From NCBI GenBank assembly GCA_964571815.1, contig CAZNDN010000198.1, positions 1 to 6,114 of the forward strand: 6,114 bases of DNA, in the 5' to 3' direction. This document shows positions 5,942 through 6,114 of this stretch, in pieces (the first letter of the stretch is position 1; each line of letters opens with the position of its first letter). The notes under the pieces are model-generated. The model saw only the letters and a program-made list of their open reading frames with translations. It did not search any database and was not told the origin of the DNA. A program made the position numbers and the translations under genes. Source of the DNA: CAZNDN01 sp964571815. Its GTDB lineage: Bacteria > Fibrobacterota > Chitinivibrionia > Chitinivibrionales > WJKA01.

Positions 5942-6114
5942 GCTTCAGCAGTCCTCAACAGTGATTTCCTTTGGACCATTGACAAGAAGCTGCATATAGA
6001 AGCCGACAAGCTCCGGATTTCCTTCATGTAACAGCATCCCTGCAGGACACTACCCCGGCGCAATGGCGGCTACCGCCGCCCTGCGATCATCCTCTCCCCT
6101 CCAACGACAGCAGC
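5942..6114. other. Right-edge region without a recognised gene
   Basis: No supported coding frame is seen. A 5-bp hairpin GGCGG/CCGCC (6065-6077) lacks a T-tract. TTGGAC (5971) and TATAGA (5995) with an 18-base spacer would make a weak promoter reading out of the window. Confidence 0.4.

Noticed and set aside
6065..6077. Hairpin GGCGG/CCGCC as a terminator
   Set aside because: The stem is only 5 bp with no T-tract, which is expected by chance in GC-rich sequence.

Overview
This is a GC-rich bacterial draft scaffold with a 100-base run of N at 4329-4428, so the window joins two contigs. Three things suggest a Fibrobacterota-like lineage (Chitinivibrionia is my best guess) or another Gram-negative group rich in secreted, modular surface proteins. 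These are a secreted TolB/PD40-type propeller protein with a fibronectin type III module, a secreted protein with a 'SPNGGE' Kre9/KNH-like domain and a C-terminal domain like type IX sorting domains, and a large GntR-type regulator with two winged helices. The lineage call is inference from architecture, not from a marker gene.

Left contig (1-4328). A partial gene on the minus strand starts at 1351 and runs off the left edge. It encodes an exported propeller plus FN3 protein. Diverging from it across 244 bp is a 492-residue regulator (1596-3074, plus strand) with two N-terminal winged-helix domains that resemble each other and a C-terminal ligand-binding domain of LacI/GalR type. The divergent spacer holds two inverted repeats with 9-nt spacers, candidate operators. 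The regulator converges on a 267-residue exported protein (4173-3370, minus strand). Each convergent gene ends in a small hairpin that includes or touches its stop codon.

Right contig (4429-6114). About 590 bp without a convincing gene is followed by two small plus-strand genes. The first (5020-5343) encodes a 107-residue protein with four cysteines in a zinc-ribbon-like arrangement and a CPxCGDNG motif. The second (5465-5896) encodes a 143-residue, very basic protein. Both look like members of conserved but uncharacterised families. A two-copy 20-bp tandem repeat lies just after the second stop codon and could be an end of a mobile element, though this is unproven.

How the genes work together: on the left, the simplest model is a ligand-sensing repressor or activator that controls itself and the divergent surface-protein gene, perhaps in response to a sugar. 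On the right, the two small genes could form one transcription unit of unknown function. Nothing links the two contigs beyond the scaffolding.
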